A DNA stretch of 31,889 nt, from contig NW_003129867.1 of the NCBI RefSeq assembly GCF_000003605.2, forward strand, positions 16,477-48,365, given 5' to 3'. The DNA is from Saccoglossus kowalevskii (Eukaryota > Hemichordata > Enteropneusta > Harrimaniidae). Below, piece after piece: positions 11,207 through 21,032 of this stretch (position 1 is the stretch's first letter; every line of letters starts with the position of its first letter). The position numbers were made by a program, and so were the translations under genes. Below the pieces are notes generated by a model. That model searched no databases. It saw only the letters and a program-made list of their open reading frames with translations, and was not told the DNA's origin.

Positions 11207-11781
11207 GAACAATATGCCATATTTGGAATGATATGACAAAGCTGTGTAACCAACAATATGCCATATTTGGAATGATATGACAAAGCTGTGTAACCAACAA
11301 TATGCCATATTTGGAATGATATGACAAAGCTGTGTAACCAACAATAATGCCATATTTGGAATGATATGACAAAGCTGTGTAACCAACAATATGCCATATT
11401 TGGAATGATATGACAAAGCTGTGTAACCAACAATAAGCCATATTTGGAATGATATGACAAAGCTGTGTAACCAACAATATGCCATGTTTGGAATGATATG
11501 ACAAAGCTGTGTAACCAACAATATGCCATATTTGGAATGATATGACAAAGCTGTGTAACCAACAATATGCCATATTTGGAATGATATGACAAAGCTGTGT
11601 AACCAACAATAAGCCATATTTGGAATGATATGACAAAGCTGTGTAACCAACAATATGCCATGTTTGGAATGATATGACAAAGCTGTGTAACCAACAATAT
11701 GCCATATTTGGAATGATATGACAAAGCTGTGTAACCAACAATATGCCATATTTGGAATGATATGTTAAAGCTGTGTAACCA
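11207..11781. repeat. 44-bp minisatellite, 13 copies, CArG box in most units
   Basis: The unit is GCCATATTTGGAATGATATG followed by ACAAAGCTGTGTAACCAACAATAT, 44 bp. One unit has an extra base. Each of 13 units holds CCATATTTGG, which fits the SRF CArG consensus CC(A/T)6GG, except two units with CCATGTTTGG. Units with AATAAGCC are twice followed by the CCATGTTTGG unit, four units apart, which points to a 176-bp block duplication. Minus-strand open frames across it are repeat artefacts. Confidence 0.95.
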
Positions 11782-14057
11782 TTGTTCTATCTACTGGTAA
11801 TTTAATGCGTTATTTTGGTACTTAGGCAAATGTGCTGGGGAGTTAGACTCCTGAATTAAGCTAGGCAATAGAACATCTATGATTGTGTTTGCGAGCCATA
11901 GTTTCCATGTTCACAGCGAATGCGACTGTTTTTGTGAGCAAACACCAAAACTCACCATCACAACCACCATCCTTCTTAAGCATCAAGTTTATTTTTGATT
12001 TACATTCAACAAGATTATTAACGTTGACCCATGCAGGTTCATGTTTGGATTTGATGGTTGTCCAAATTTATGTACACTTTCACAGTGATCAATGTTGCAT
12101 TTGAGTTGCATTAAGGTTGAGAGTGAATTTTTTTTTTTTGCTTTTTATAATCCAAACAGTCTTGGCTATAGTCTGTTAAAATTTTGTAGAATTGTGAATA
12201 GCGGAACATGCTCAAAAGACAATTTTAAAATATAGATAACAGATGCAAACATTCTCTCCTTTGAATGCTTAGCAAGATTTAGCAAGGCTGTGCATAAATA
12301 ATAAAAAAGAAACATGGTAAAAAAAGATATGACGGGATCTCCTTATTATGCACTATATTTAACTTTTTACAAAATGATAATACATTTAAATTTGGAACTG
12401 TTACAGCCATTTTAATTATGCGCATTAGCAAACTTATCACTGAGTGAATTGTTATGCAAATTAGCAATTATCTCAGCTTCTTTTTAGTGCACATCCCAGA
12501 ACTTAAAATAGCTCCTAGACACTTTGACCTTTTGTTTTGAAATTTTCACAAATGATTGACAATGTGTTTATCTTCAAAACGCCATTGGGGCATTGTTTTT
12601 GGTTGAACAGTGTTACAACAATCATACAGACAACTTGCCTGTGTGCTAATTTATGCATAAACTTGAAGACAGTTTTCAAGACGGCACTTTCTTCATAGTA
12701 AACAGATGTACCCATAAACCAATGTACATGTTTCCAACACATGTAGTGCCTTTGATTGCATTTATTTTGTTGTTCTATATCACTGGCTACATTTATTTTA
12801 TTGTACCTCAGAACAAAAGGTTTACACTGAAGTGTGTTTCAGCTGTGAGCACAATTTTCTGCATATTTCACATGAGAAATCTCACATATATGGTTGTATT
12901 GCACATAATATTGACTTAAGATTGAGTTAATTTGGGTGAGTTAGAAATAAAAAGTTGAAAATCTGAAGCAGCGAACGTTTGCCCAAGTATGCCTAAACAC
13001 ATTGCATGCAGATTTCATTTTATAATATATTAACTATCCATGGAGTTTTTCAGAAGGGAATGTGTTGATTAAAAATCATGAAATTACAACAAATTTGTGA
13101 ATGTTAATTTTAATTCACATGAGTTTTAGCAGTAAAAACATTATTATTTAAACTCCCTTCATTGAGTCTAAAGGAATAATATTATTCAACAAAACATGGA
13201 TAATAAAAATATGACATCCATACTGTACTGTAAGCAGTATAACACATTGGTTGAATTAAACTCCAGTTATCCACTCAAAGTGTTGTCATGCATAAATACA
13301 GATAGTAGATGTGTGTGGCCTTGTTTATACACCCTTGGTGCAAAGCTATCTGGATACATTATAAATGCAATAAACTCACTTAGTTGGATGGATGCAATAG
13401 GGAATACATGGAGAGCATAAGATAATATGTGGTCAGGTAATTATACCATAGGGTCACCAATAACGTGATAAGGTAGAAATTATAGCAGGTTATTGCCTGC
13501 TGTGTTTGTTGATGCACACATAATTCGGGATAATTTCCCAGTTTGGGAAAACTGAGAAAACCATTAAATTGACAGCACTAGAAAATAATCACGAATCTGT
13601 CAAAGAGAAATTTGTAAAAGTCAGACCCCAGTGAAGCATTGACTGTTACAATATCATATCCCCAAACTGGCAAAATTCATGAAAATTAAACCAATGTACT
13701 TGAAGTGAATTACAGTAACATGTAAGTTTTGATGTGTCACTAAAGTAACCATGTAGAACAGCAAATTGCATTGATTTCAAATGGCTGCAAACTGTAAAAT
13801 ATCTTTATAATTTGGGATGGGATATTTATAATTTGGGAGTTTAAACGACGACAAAATTTCACGAAAGACTGGAGACTGGAGACTCACATTCTTAAATACC
13901 ATAGTGAAATATTTACTGCTGTAATATTTTAATGATTTTCCCCACGAAATTAACAAAAAATTGTCTTGGAATAAACTTTTGTTGAAAAGACATTTTGACT
14001 GCTTTGCAGGAAGTTTATTTTTACTGATTTTTGATGAGTCAAATGTTGGATCAACCA
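11782..14057. other. Gene-free stretch
   Basis: It is AT-rich and mostly unique. Small frames (for example plus 12653-12919, with one hydrophobic run) have no recognisable domain and no splice support. The missing first exon of DIPK1 could lie here on the minus strand, but I could not pick it out. Confidence 0.5.
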
Positions 14058-14260
14058 CTCGGCTGAGATAACTCTGCTGTTAGCAATGCACATTTTAATT
14101 GGAGAATTAAAGATATCATTGTGAAATGAACAAATCCAAGAGAAGTCTATCCAAGGTATATATACACCAAGCATCTAAGCAATCCAACTATCAAGAAAAA
14201 GTCGAAAAATAAATAGTTGACGTGAACAATGACAGCGGTCAATCAGAGATTAGCTCTGTT
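14058..14260. mobile_element. Short copy of the inverted-ended dispersed repeat
   Basis: It starts CTCGGCTGAGATAACTCTGC, close to the start of the element at 10325. It contains a single internal block with AAATGAACAAATCCAAGAGA and ends near ATTAGCTCTGTTTG. At about 200 bp it looks like the unexpanded form. The ends are less well preserved than in the longer copy. Confidence 0.7.
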
Positions 14261-15196
14261 TGATTCTTCTCCTTCAGCAAAAATAGTGAAAATAAAGTAA
14301 TTTGTAGTAGAAATACCCATGTAAACAACTTATGTTTGATATGCATGAGGGCGCTCTATTTAGTACTAGTATGTTACTGTGTCTGCTTTTGTTGATCTGT
14401 CTTCGGAGTTTGATAGTTACAAACACAGCACCTGGCTGAGTTGATGATTGCAATTATAATAGCTAAAATATGCAGATATGAAACTGCCCAAATTATAAAA
14501 ACAGCATGAGTTGTAGAGACTAAAACTCTTTAGTAATATTGCAATGGCAGCATTTCAGTATAGTAGGTATGTATTCTGCACAGCATGGACTAAAACATGT
14601 TAGGTAATCACACAGGAAAACACACAGGACATTTTTTTTTACTTTCAATCTATTCATCTAGGTTACCATCTCAAAATAGTAGCAAAAACAGCGTCCAGGG
14701 TAATTTTGGAAAATCCATTGATGGGCCAATGCAATTCACATAGGGAAGTATATAAAAGTTTATGCATTAATTGGAGAGAAAACAAATTCTCAACTCGTTG
14801 TTAAAACAATTTTTTTTTAAACAAATAGTTTTTAGACCATGTTGGGTAATAGTTTTTTTTTTCTCTGACATATTTCAGTTAAACTGTTAATCAGCAATTT
14901 TGTATCCACTACGAACATATTGAGTGTTATCGTTATTCAGAATCAGATTTTGGTTCAGGATGTACAACCTTTACACATGCAATTATAGAGGCAAATTAAT
15001 TTTGTTATTTTTACCAGGTGATTAATTATTAAAATAACAAAGTGCTGGCATACATATTTACACTGTCACCAAGAAATCAAGCAACAACACAATTCACAAG
15101 AAATCCTGAAAAATGTATTCAATGACAACATCCACTTTGAATGGAATTATTGTGATCAAATGCATACTTGAACACCAAGATGAACTTTTCATGACT
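14261..15196. other. Gene-free stretch
   Basis: AT-rich sequence with T- and A-runs (14631-14640, 14810-14820, 14852-14862). No reading frame, RNA fold or repeat was recognised. Confidence 0.5.
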
Positions 15197-15602
15197 AAAT
15201 GGCCACTAGTCAGCCATAATAAACTGAATCACGAAAACTACAAGTTATACATTCACACAATTTCTGGGTAAAAATGGCCAACAGTCAGCCGTACTAGATT
15301 AAATCACAACTATAAGTTGTACATTCACAGGATTTTCTGTAAAAATGGCCACCAGTCAGCCATACTAGATAGAAAGAATCACAAGCACTATAAGTTATAC
15401 ATTCACCAGATGTATGGATAAAATGGCCACCATTCAGCCATACTTGACTCAATCACAAGCACTATAAGTTATACATTCAAAGGATTTCTCAGTAAAAACG
15501 GCCACTAGTCAGCCATACTAGACTGTATCACAACAACTATAATTTATACATTCACCAGATGTATGGGTAAAAATGGCCACCATTCAGTCATACCTACTGA
15601 CA
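15197..15602. repeat. About 75-bp tandem repeat, six diverged copies
   Basis: The landmark AAAATGGCCACYAGTCAGCC recurs near 15197, 15272, 15341, 15420, 15494 and 15569 (spacings 69-79). A second landmark, CTATAAGTTATACATTCA, lies between. Copies differ by small indels, so the array is older than the 22-, 42- and 44-bp arrays. It ends about 500 bases before the first sialyltransferase start codon, so it lies in the possible promoter region. Confidence 0.88.
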
Positions 15603-16108
15603 AGGATCAATATTTTCAATCAGAACCTAAAACAGAATGACAATATATGTGAAAATAAAATGATTTATAAGGCACAATGAATATGCAATAAAGCACAAAA
15701 AAAGTCAAAATTTGAAAGATACCTTTATGTTAATTGTGCCAAGGTAATATGACTGGGCAAGTCAATGAAATGCATGGATGGTCAAAGTACACCCCAACAT
15801 TGGATTTGCAGTTGAGTTAAAGCACATACACAAGACAGAATTTGATTTTAGGGTTGGATAGCCAATCAGGTACAATCTTTTAAGTAGCTTTGCATCGATT
15901 CAAGATTTGTGGTGTAAGACAAGTGTACAGCAGACTATTGACCTTCAATATCTAACAATAAATAGTACAACGAGCCACACCTTTTACAGAAGATGATTTC
16001 TATACAAAACACATGTGAGCGAGTGGGAGTATCTCACAACTTCAATTTACAAAGATGCCAATAACCTTATTACACTACAACATGTTTTGATACGCCAGTA
16101 CTGTGATC
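15603..16108 (+). promoter_or_regulatory. 5' flank of sialyltransferase 1 with upstream ATGs
   Basis: No convincing TATA box or splice acceptor was found. If the 200 bases before the start are transcribed, the leader has several upstream ATGs: one from about 15992, a minimal ATG-TGA at 16013-16018, and a 12-codon frame from 16055 to the stop at 16088-16090 with another ATG at 16082. The coding start at 16109 has a better context (A at -3, G at +4). Confidence 0.4.
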
Positions 16109-17383
16109 ATGGCCAGATATCTAAGAGGTAAATTTTCAATTGAAACATTGATGTACACATCTTTTTCTGTACTGACTTTGTTTTGCATATCAGCTGCTCT
16201 GTATTCTTATGTATATGTGAATATAGTTTCGCATTATATACAAAGCAGCAATGTACACTATGTAGATTGTAATGACAAGGACAAAAAGAATGTGGAAGGG
16301 ATGCAAAGACTGGAAGAAATACTGGATGAATCGGAAATCCGTGAGGAAAAGTCAGAGGAAGAGATTGACAACTGTCAGTGGGCAGTTAGAAGAATAATGG
16401 GTCAAACACCGTACTTCACCGAGGATATTAATAACGCTGCTCGGCATGCTCTTGCTGAATGTATATTCAAAGACGATAACAAAAATACACAGACTGACGA
16501 AAGACAATTGTCGCAGATAATGAAGAAAAAGGCAGCCAATTTAAAAAGTTGTCACCGCAATGCAACAACGCATACAGACTTTAAAAGAGAACTGCACAGA
16601 TATATGAACCAAACATCATCTGTCTTAACGCAGAAGAATACCAAGATCGGATCAATGTATACCAATCTATACGGTAAATCTGGATTACGACTAAACCAGA
16701 AAATGTGGGACAGTCTAAGTAAAATACAACCTTTTTCAAAAGTATCACAATTCAAGACATGTGCTATTGTCGGGAATAGTCACATTCTGAAAGTCAGTAA
16801 GTGTGGTCATGAAATCGACAACTATGAATATATCATCAGATCCAATATGCCGGAAATTGGGAAATCTTCGGTCGACAGCGGAATCAGGACCAACCTGACA
16901 AGTTTAGGTCCCACTTCAAGAACCCTTTACTTAGAAAACACAAAAGGCGAGTTTGACAAAGCCAAATTTCTGAAGGTGGCAAAGGAGTACACTGGGCATC
17001 TAATCTGGATTCACAATAGTATGAATATTTTTAACAGTGCTGTTTTCAAGGTGACAGATGCTTTGAAAAATCACCATTCACTCAAATTACTGTTGGCAAA
17101 CCACGAGTACTTCAGAAAGTTTCAATATTTTTTGCAAGAGACAGGACAGACATTTTCAACAGACATGGCTTTAATTGGAATGAGCATATCATTGTGTGAG
17201 GAGATTCACTTGTACGGTATCTGGCCATATTTAATAGATCTTGAGGCCAATATACTACAACCTGATTATGCAGCATATAACAAATTGTCTAAAAAAGAAA
17301 ATAATTTGATAGCAGAGTTCAATCTTTTGCAAAAACTCCATTGCATTGGTGTTCTTAAAATTCATATTGAAAAGTGTTTGTGA
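16109..17383 (+). CDS. ST8SIA: ST8Sia-like sialyltransferase, single exon, altered motif VS
   Basis: This is a 424-residue type II Golgi protein of GT29. I chose the ATG at 16109 (ATCATGG context); the frame is open a little upstream but has no earlier ATG. A signal anchor spans about 13-36. The stem has an acidic helical stretch (68-87). Motif L starts at Cys218 (CAIVGNSHIL, then CGHEIDNYEYIIRSN), and motif S is 349-373 (FSTDMALIGMSISLCEEIHL). Cys218-Cys363 and Cys232-Cys423 match the two ST8Sia disulfides. ST8Sia enzymes add alpha-2,8-linked sialic acid from CMP-sialic acid to glycans. Here the HxxxxE of motif VS reads NNLIAE, with Asn398 for His, motif III is DYAAYN, and the usual NPS of motif L is GPT. 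N-glycosylation sequons are at 151, 167 and 262. The fold is secure; activity is doubtful. The 3.65-kb neighbour downstream is a paralogue. Confidence 0.93.
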   Translation: MARYLRGKFSIETLMYTSFSVLTLFCISAALYSYVYVNIVSHYIQSSNVHYVDCNDKDKKNVEGMQRLEEILDESEIREEKSEEEIDNCQWAVRRIMGQTPYFTEDINNAARHALAECIFKDDNKNTQTDERQLSQIMKKKAANLKSCHRNATTHTDFKRELHRYMNQTSSVLTQKNTKIGSMYTNLYGKSGLRLNQKMWDSLSKIQPFSKVSQFKTCAIVGNSHILKVSKCGHEIDNYEYIIRSNMPEIGKSSVDSGIRTNLTSLGPTSRTLYLENTKGEFDKAKFLKVAKEYTGHLIWIHNSMNIFNSAVFKVTDALKNHHSLKLLLANHEYFRKFQYFLQETGQTFSTDMALIGMSISLCEEIHLYGIWPYLIDLEANILQPDYAAYNKLSKKENNLIAEFNLLQKLHCIGVLKIHIEKCL

Positions 17384-17411
17384 ATAAAACAGATATAGAG
17401 GTTATAATAAA
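17383..17411 (+). promoter_or_regulatory. Two polyadenylation hexamers at the stop codon
   Basis: AATAAA at 17383-17388 shares its first base with the TGA stop (17381-17383). A second AATAAA is at 17406-17411. If used, the 3' UTR would be only about 20-50 bases long. Confidence 0.5.
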
Positions 17412-19739
17412 TACTATAAACCACTTAAAATTTACATGTGACAAATTTTTGGGAAGCAGTGAAAATCGTTCTGAAATTTCATTGCAATGTGAGCAAATAT
17501 GCAAAATTTTTTCTTCAAAAATGTCATAAAATCACCAAATCAGTATAAATTATAGGGTGGTGGTCATAGCAGCATGCATGCGCAAGATATGTGACTTGTA
17601 TGAACAAAGATGGTGTCTTTGACTGTTGTGCAGATCAACGAGTACAAACTGAGACTAAGGTTTAACTATGTGATTTCCATGGTGATTGGAAGGTATCACT
17701 GGCGGCAATTAATGCATGTTGCGGCCAGATCAAAACTTGTACTCGTGATCCCATTAGAAAAACACATTGGATTATGGGAAAATTGATGTTAATCAACACA
17801 AATGTAGCACATGCACAGCGTGACGACTACCCCCCTTTAATTAAGCATTCAAATTAAGTTACTGAAGCTTTAGCATTTTTAAACGGAAACATCAAATATC
17901 GATAGTAATACATTTTGCCATGTATTCATTGTATTAGATAAACAACTGCATGCAACTGAAAAATTTAGGGTATTTTTGCAGAGTCTATTTACATGTACAC
18001 AGTTAGAGTAGGATAGTATGCATATGTAATATGAACATAATTTTATTTTTATAAAAGTTAATTACCATAGTATGCAAATTGAATATATAATTATAATTCC
18101 AAAGTAGTGTTAAACATTCAGCTATGAGCAAGCTGTTGTTAGGATATCAACAAAACATGCATCTTTATTATTATGCAAACTAACTAATTAATATGCACAT
18201 ATTAGTATATGAGTACCAAATTGCATCCCAATCCAAAGAAAAAAGAATTTGTCATGCACACATCGACATTGACCTCCTGTTTGTACAATTTGCACATGGA
18301 AGCCAGAATTTATTTTTTTACACAAGAGACTTAAATGAAGATAATTCTGATGAAATGCTCATTCCAAGAAATGGACTTTTGATGAATTGTTTTTCAACAA
18401 AATGCTATAGACCCTGGCAAATTAGTATACTAAAGTACTAAAACCCAGCAAACAATCAAGTCTTATTAAAAGGGGGGTTGGGGAGTATGTTTATCGATGG
18501 TTTATATCAATTTTTTCAATACACTTATGCACAATGTTTTAGTGCTTTTTACAGACTGAAGTGTTATTGGCATAATACATTTCCTAGCCATGTATGAACA
18601 TATTATAAGGTAAATGAATGCAAATATTTTCAAAGATTAGTTTATACAGGCACAAAATCCTTTTATTTCACCATCAGGTCAGAGAAAATTATTCACTTTC
18701 TGACATACATAGATAAATTAATGTTTTTATAAAATAACCGCTAATATGAACTAATATTTATTGCTGTAAACCATATTTGTACTTCTAAGGATGCAATAAA
18801 GTTATTATTAGTTTAGCATGGTTAAGTTAAGCGTAAAACTTGTATCAAATTACAGAGAATGTGAATTCATACTAATTTAAACAGAAAGTTTCTAGTTAAC
18901 ATATCAACTAATGCAAATCTTCATGATAGTGACAGATTGTGGATGTCTATTGCATAACAAAAGCTCCAGAAGGCAATGAATTAAGAGGATTTCACTGAGG
19001 TCACATTACTTCACGTCTAAATACGTGAATTTGAGAAAATATGTTTCACTCTTGACCTGCATGTGCGCAGTATGCAAACAAACACTGCTTTCATTGTAAT
19101 ACATTTTCAGCCCAAGTGCTTGCCAATGTAAACTTCAAATGTAATACAATGTCGACACACAAAGTGAAAGTGTGTACACAAGGATGATTTTTCCCTAACA
19201 ACGATAGACATTACTTCTTGTAATTTTAGTCAGGGTAGAAACTGAAATCTTGAGACATTTTTTCACTCATTTCTTTTCTGAATTTGGATCAAGACCTGTA
19301 ATTAATACAAAATTTAGTGCATTTGGTCCAAAATGATCAAAAAAATATTTAAAAATATGCAAAATGTTGCACCAAAATTGTGGTGGAAAAATCATGGTGC
19401 TCAAAGCATTAATGCAGACAACCTGGTAAGGAAGAAAATGACAACCTGTATTAATATCATAATTTGCCATAGGCTGTTTGTTGATGCACGCCTGTTCTTG
19501 GAATTAAGGGAGGTAGCTACCTGGTCAATTCACTCATATTTAAACTCTAAACGGGACACTTGAAACAGATTACATAACAGTACTTATGTCATAGTTAATT
19601 CTACTGTTGTTTACACAAGGTAAAACTATAGCTATGTAATAGAATCTACACAGTGCATAGTGTTATTAACTATACTACCAGTAAAACAGTATGTGCTGCC
19701 TGTGGAATGCATATACCTGTAACAGGTGCTTTCAATTAC
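17412..19739. other. Spacer between the two sialyltransferase genes, first part
   Basis: AT-rich sequence with no recognised gene. Short frames at 18193-18441 and 19333-19563 carry no motif I know. I saw no remnant of a third sialyltransferase (no motif L or S in any frame offered by the sequence). Confidence 0.5.
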
Positions 19740-19914
19740 GATAGATTTTTGCTGAAGAGATGAATCATTTGCAATAAAAAACAGTAAAAATACCTTTTTT
19801 TTAAATATTACATTAACTCATCAAAAATTCAGTGAAAATAAACCACATACAATATAGCCAAATTTTTTTTCAGCAAAAATTAATTCCAGCTAAAATAAAG
19901 TATATTACAGTTCT
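19740..19914. mobile_element. Partial copy of the TA-ended MITE
   Basis: It shares GCTGAAGAGATGAATCATTT, AACTCATCAAAAATTCAGTG and the right end CCAGCTAAAATAAAGTATATTACAGT with the copies at 9354 and 31664. The left terminus is missing or unrecognisable. Confidence 0.65.
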
Positions 19915-21032
19915 AAGATCATAAGATATTCTTGTTTTATATGTCAAACTAACTACATGTACCTTTGTGTACTTTAAATAAAATGAACAGATTTGTTTGC
20001 ATTTTTCTAAATGTTTTTATTTTGTTATTGTTCACAGGTGAATTATTTATAAAAATATTGATTTACTTACATACATGGTAACAAAATCATAAGTATAATT
20101 ATGGATGTCATGAATTATTAGGAATTTCTGATAAATACTAATTTTTTAATGAAATAATGTATGTAACATTTTTGTTCACTCTTATTTATGAGATTGAAAG
20201 CCCTTGATCAATCTTAGGCTGTTTTAGAAATGGAATCCATTATCAATGATTTCACAAACTGCACAGTCATTTGTGAAATGGTGTTAATGACCAGCACAAT
20301 AGCATGAATACATGATACAAAGGTGACAAGGTGTCAAGCATCGGTACACTGAGACATGAAGTTGACAGGGCAACAAAACCCATGAAAGGAGCAGTCAGAC
20401 TGGATATATATTGTTAATCAAAATACCTTAACATAAAATTAACAATAGTCCACCTTAAAATTGACATTTCCACAAACTCAATTGAAAAAATATATATATT
20501 TCAACACTTCCCACTAAAACAAAATGTATTTTAACCGATGAACAGTTTATCAACTTCAGCATTGTCAATTTATCAATAATAATAATAAGCAGGCAGCTTA
20601 CAATGACAATAAGTTCAGACATGTGTATTTATAGTTTTCCTTGACTACATGTCAAAGCTGCCCAAAGTGAAAGAAGCCACACAATAAATGCATTCACAGT
20701 AAACACAATCAAATTCAACCTTTGACCCTGTGCTAAACAGGCTTTCACAGCAATCGTAAGACCACACCCTGGTAGGATCTCTGCAAATGCTGCTCGTCTT
20801 TTACAAACAAGGATCACATGGTTCCTATTTGTAATGATTTATCCAACCTGTTGACTGCCTTTGAACATGTGAAGCTGTGAACGACTATGTTAAAAAAACT
20901 GCTTATTGTGTCACCACTCAGCAATGCTTTTATTGTAACTACTAGTACATGCTTGAACAATTGATTCATACCAGTACTAGTGACATGGAGAGGTGAATAT
21001 TTGTCAAATCAGCTGAAGACTCTTTCTACAAA
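19915..21032. other. 5' flank of sialyltransferase 2
   Basis: AT-rich, with no recognised gene, tandem array or splice acceptor before the start codon. The start context is AAAATGT. No similarity to the 75-bp array in front of the other copy was seen, so the two genes do not share an obvious upstream block. Confidence 0.4.

Noticed and set aside
11168-11749. Three overlapping minus-strand frames of about 180-190 codons over the 44-bp array
   Set aside because: The same artefact: 44 bp is not a multiple of three and no stop occurs, so every frame is open. No flanking domain or splice support.
5020-11781. Tandem arrays considered as CRISPR arrays
   Set aside because: Units abut without unique spacers, and the surrounding genes are animal genes with introns.
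12653-12919. Plus-strand frame of 88 codons with a hydrophobic run
   Set aside because: AT-rich DNA often gives hydrophobic chance frames; no family signature or gene context.
16103-16108. GTG as an alternative start two codons before the ATG of sialyltransferase 1
   Set aside because: Non-ATG starts are rare in animal genes and the ATG at 16109 has a good context.
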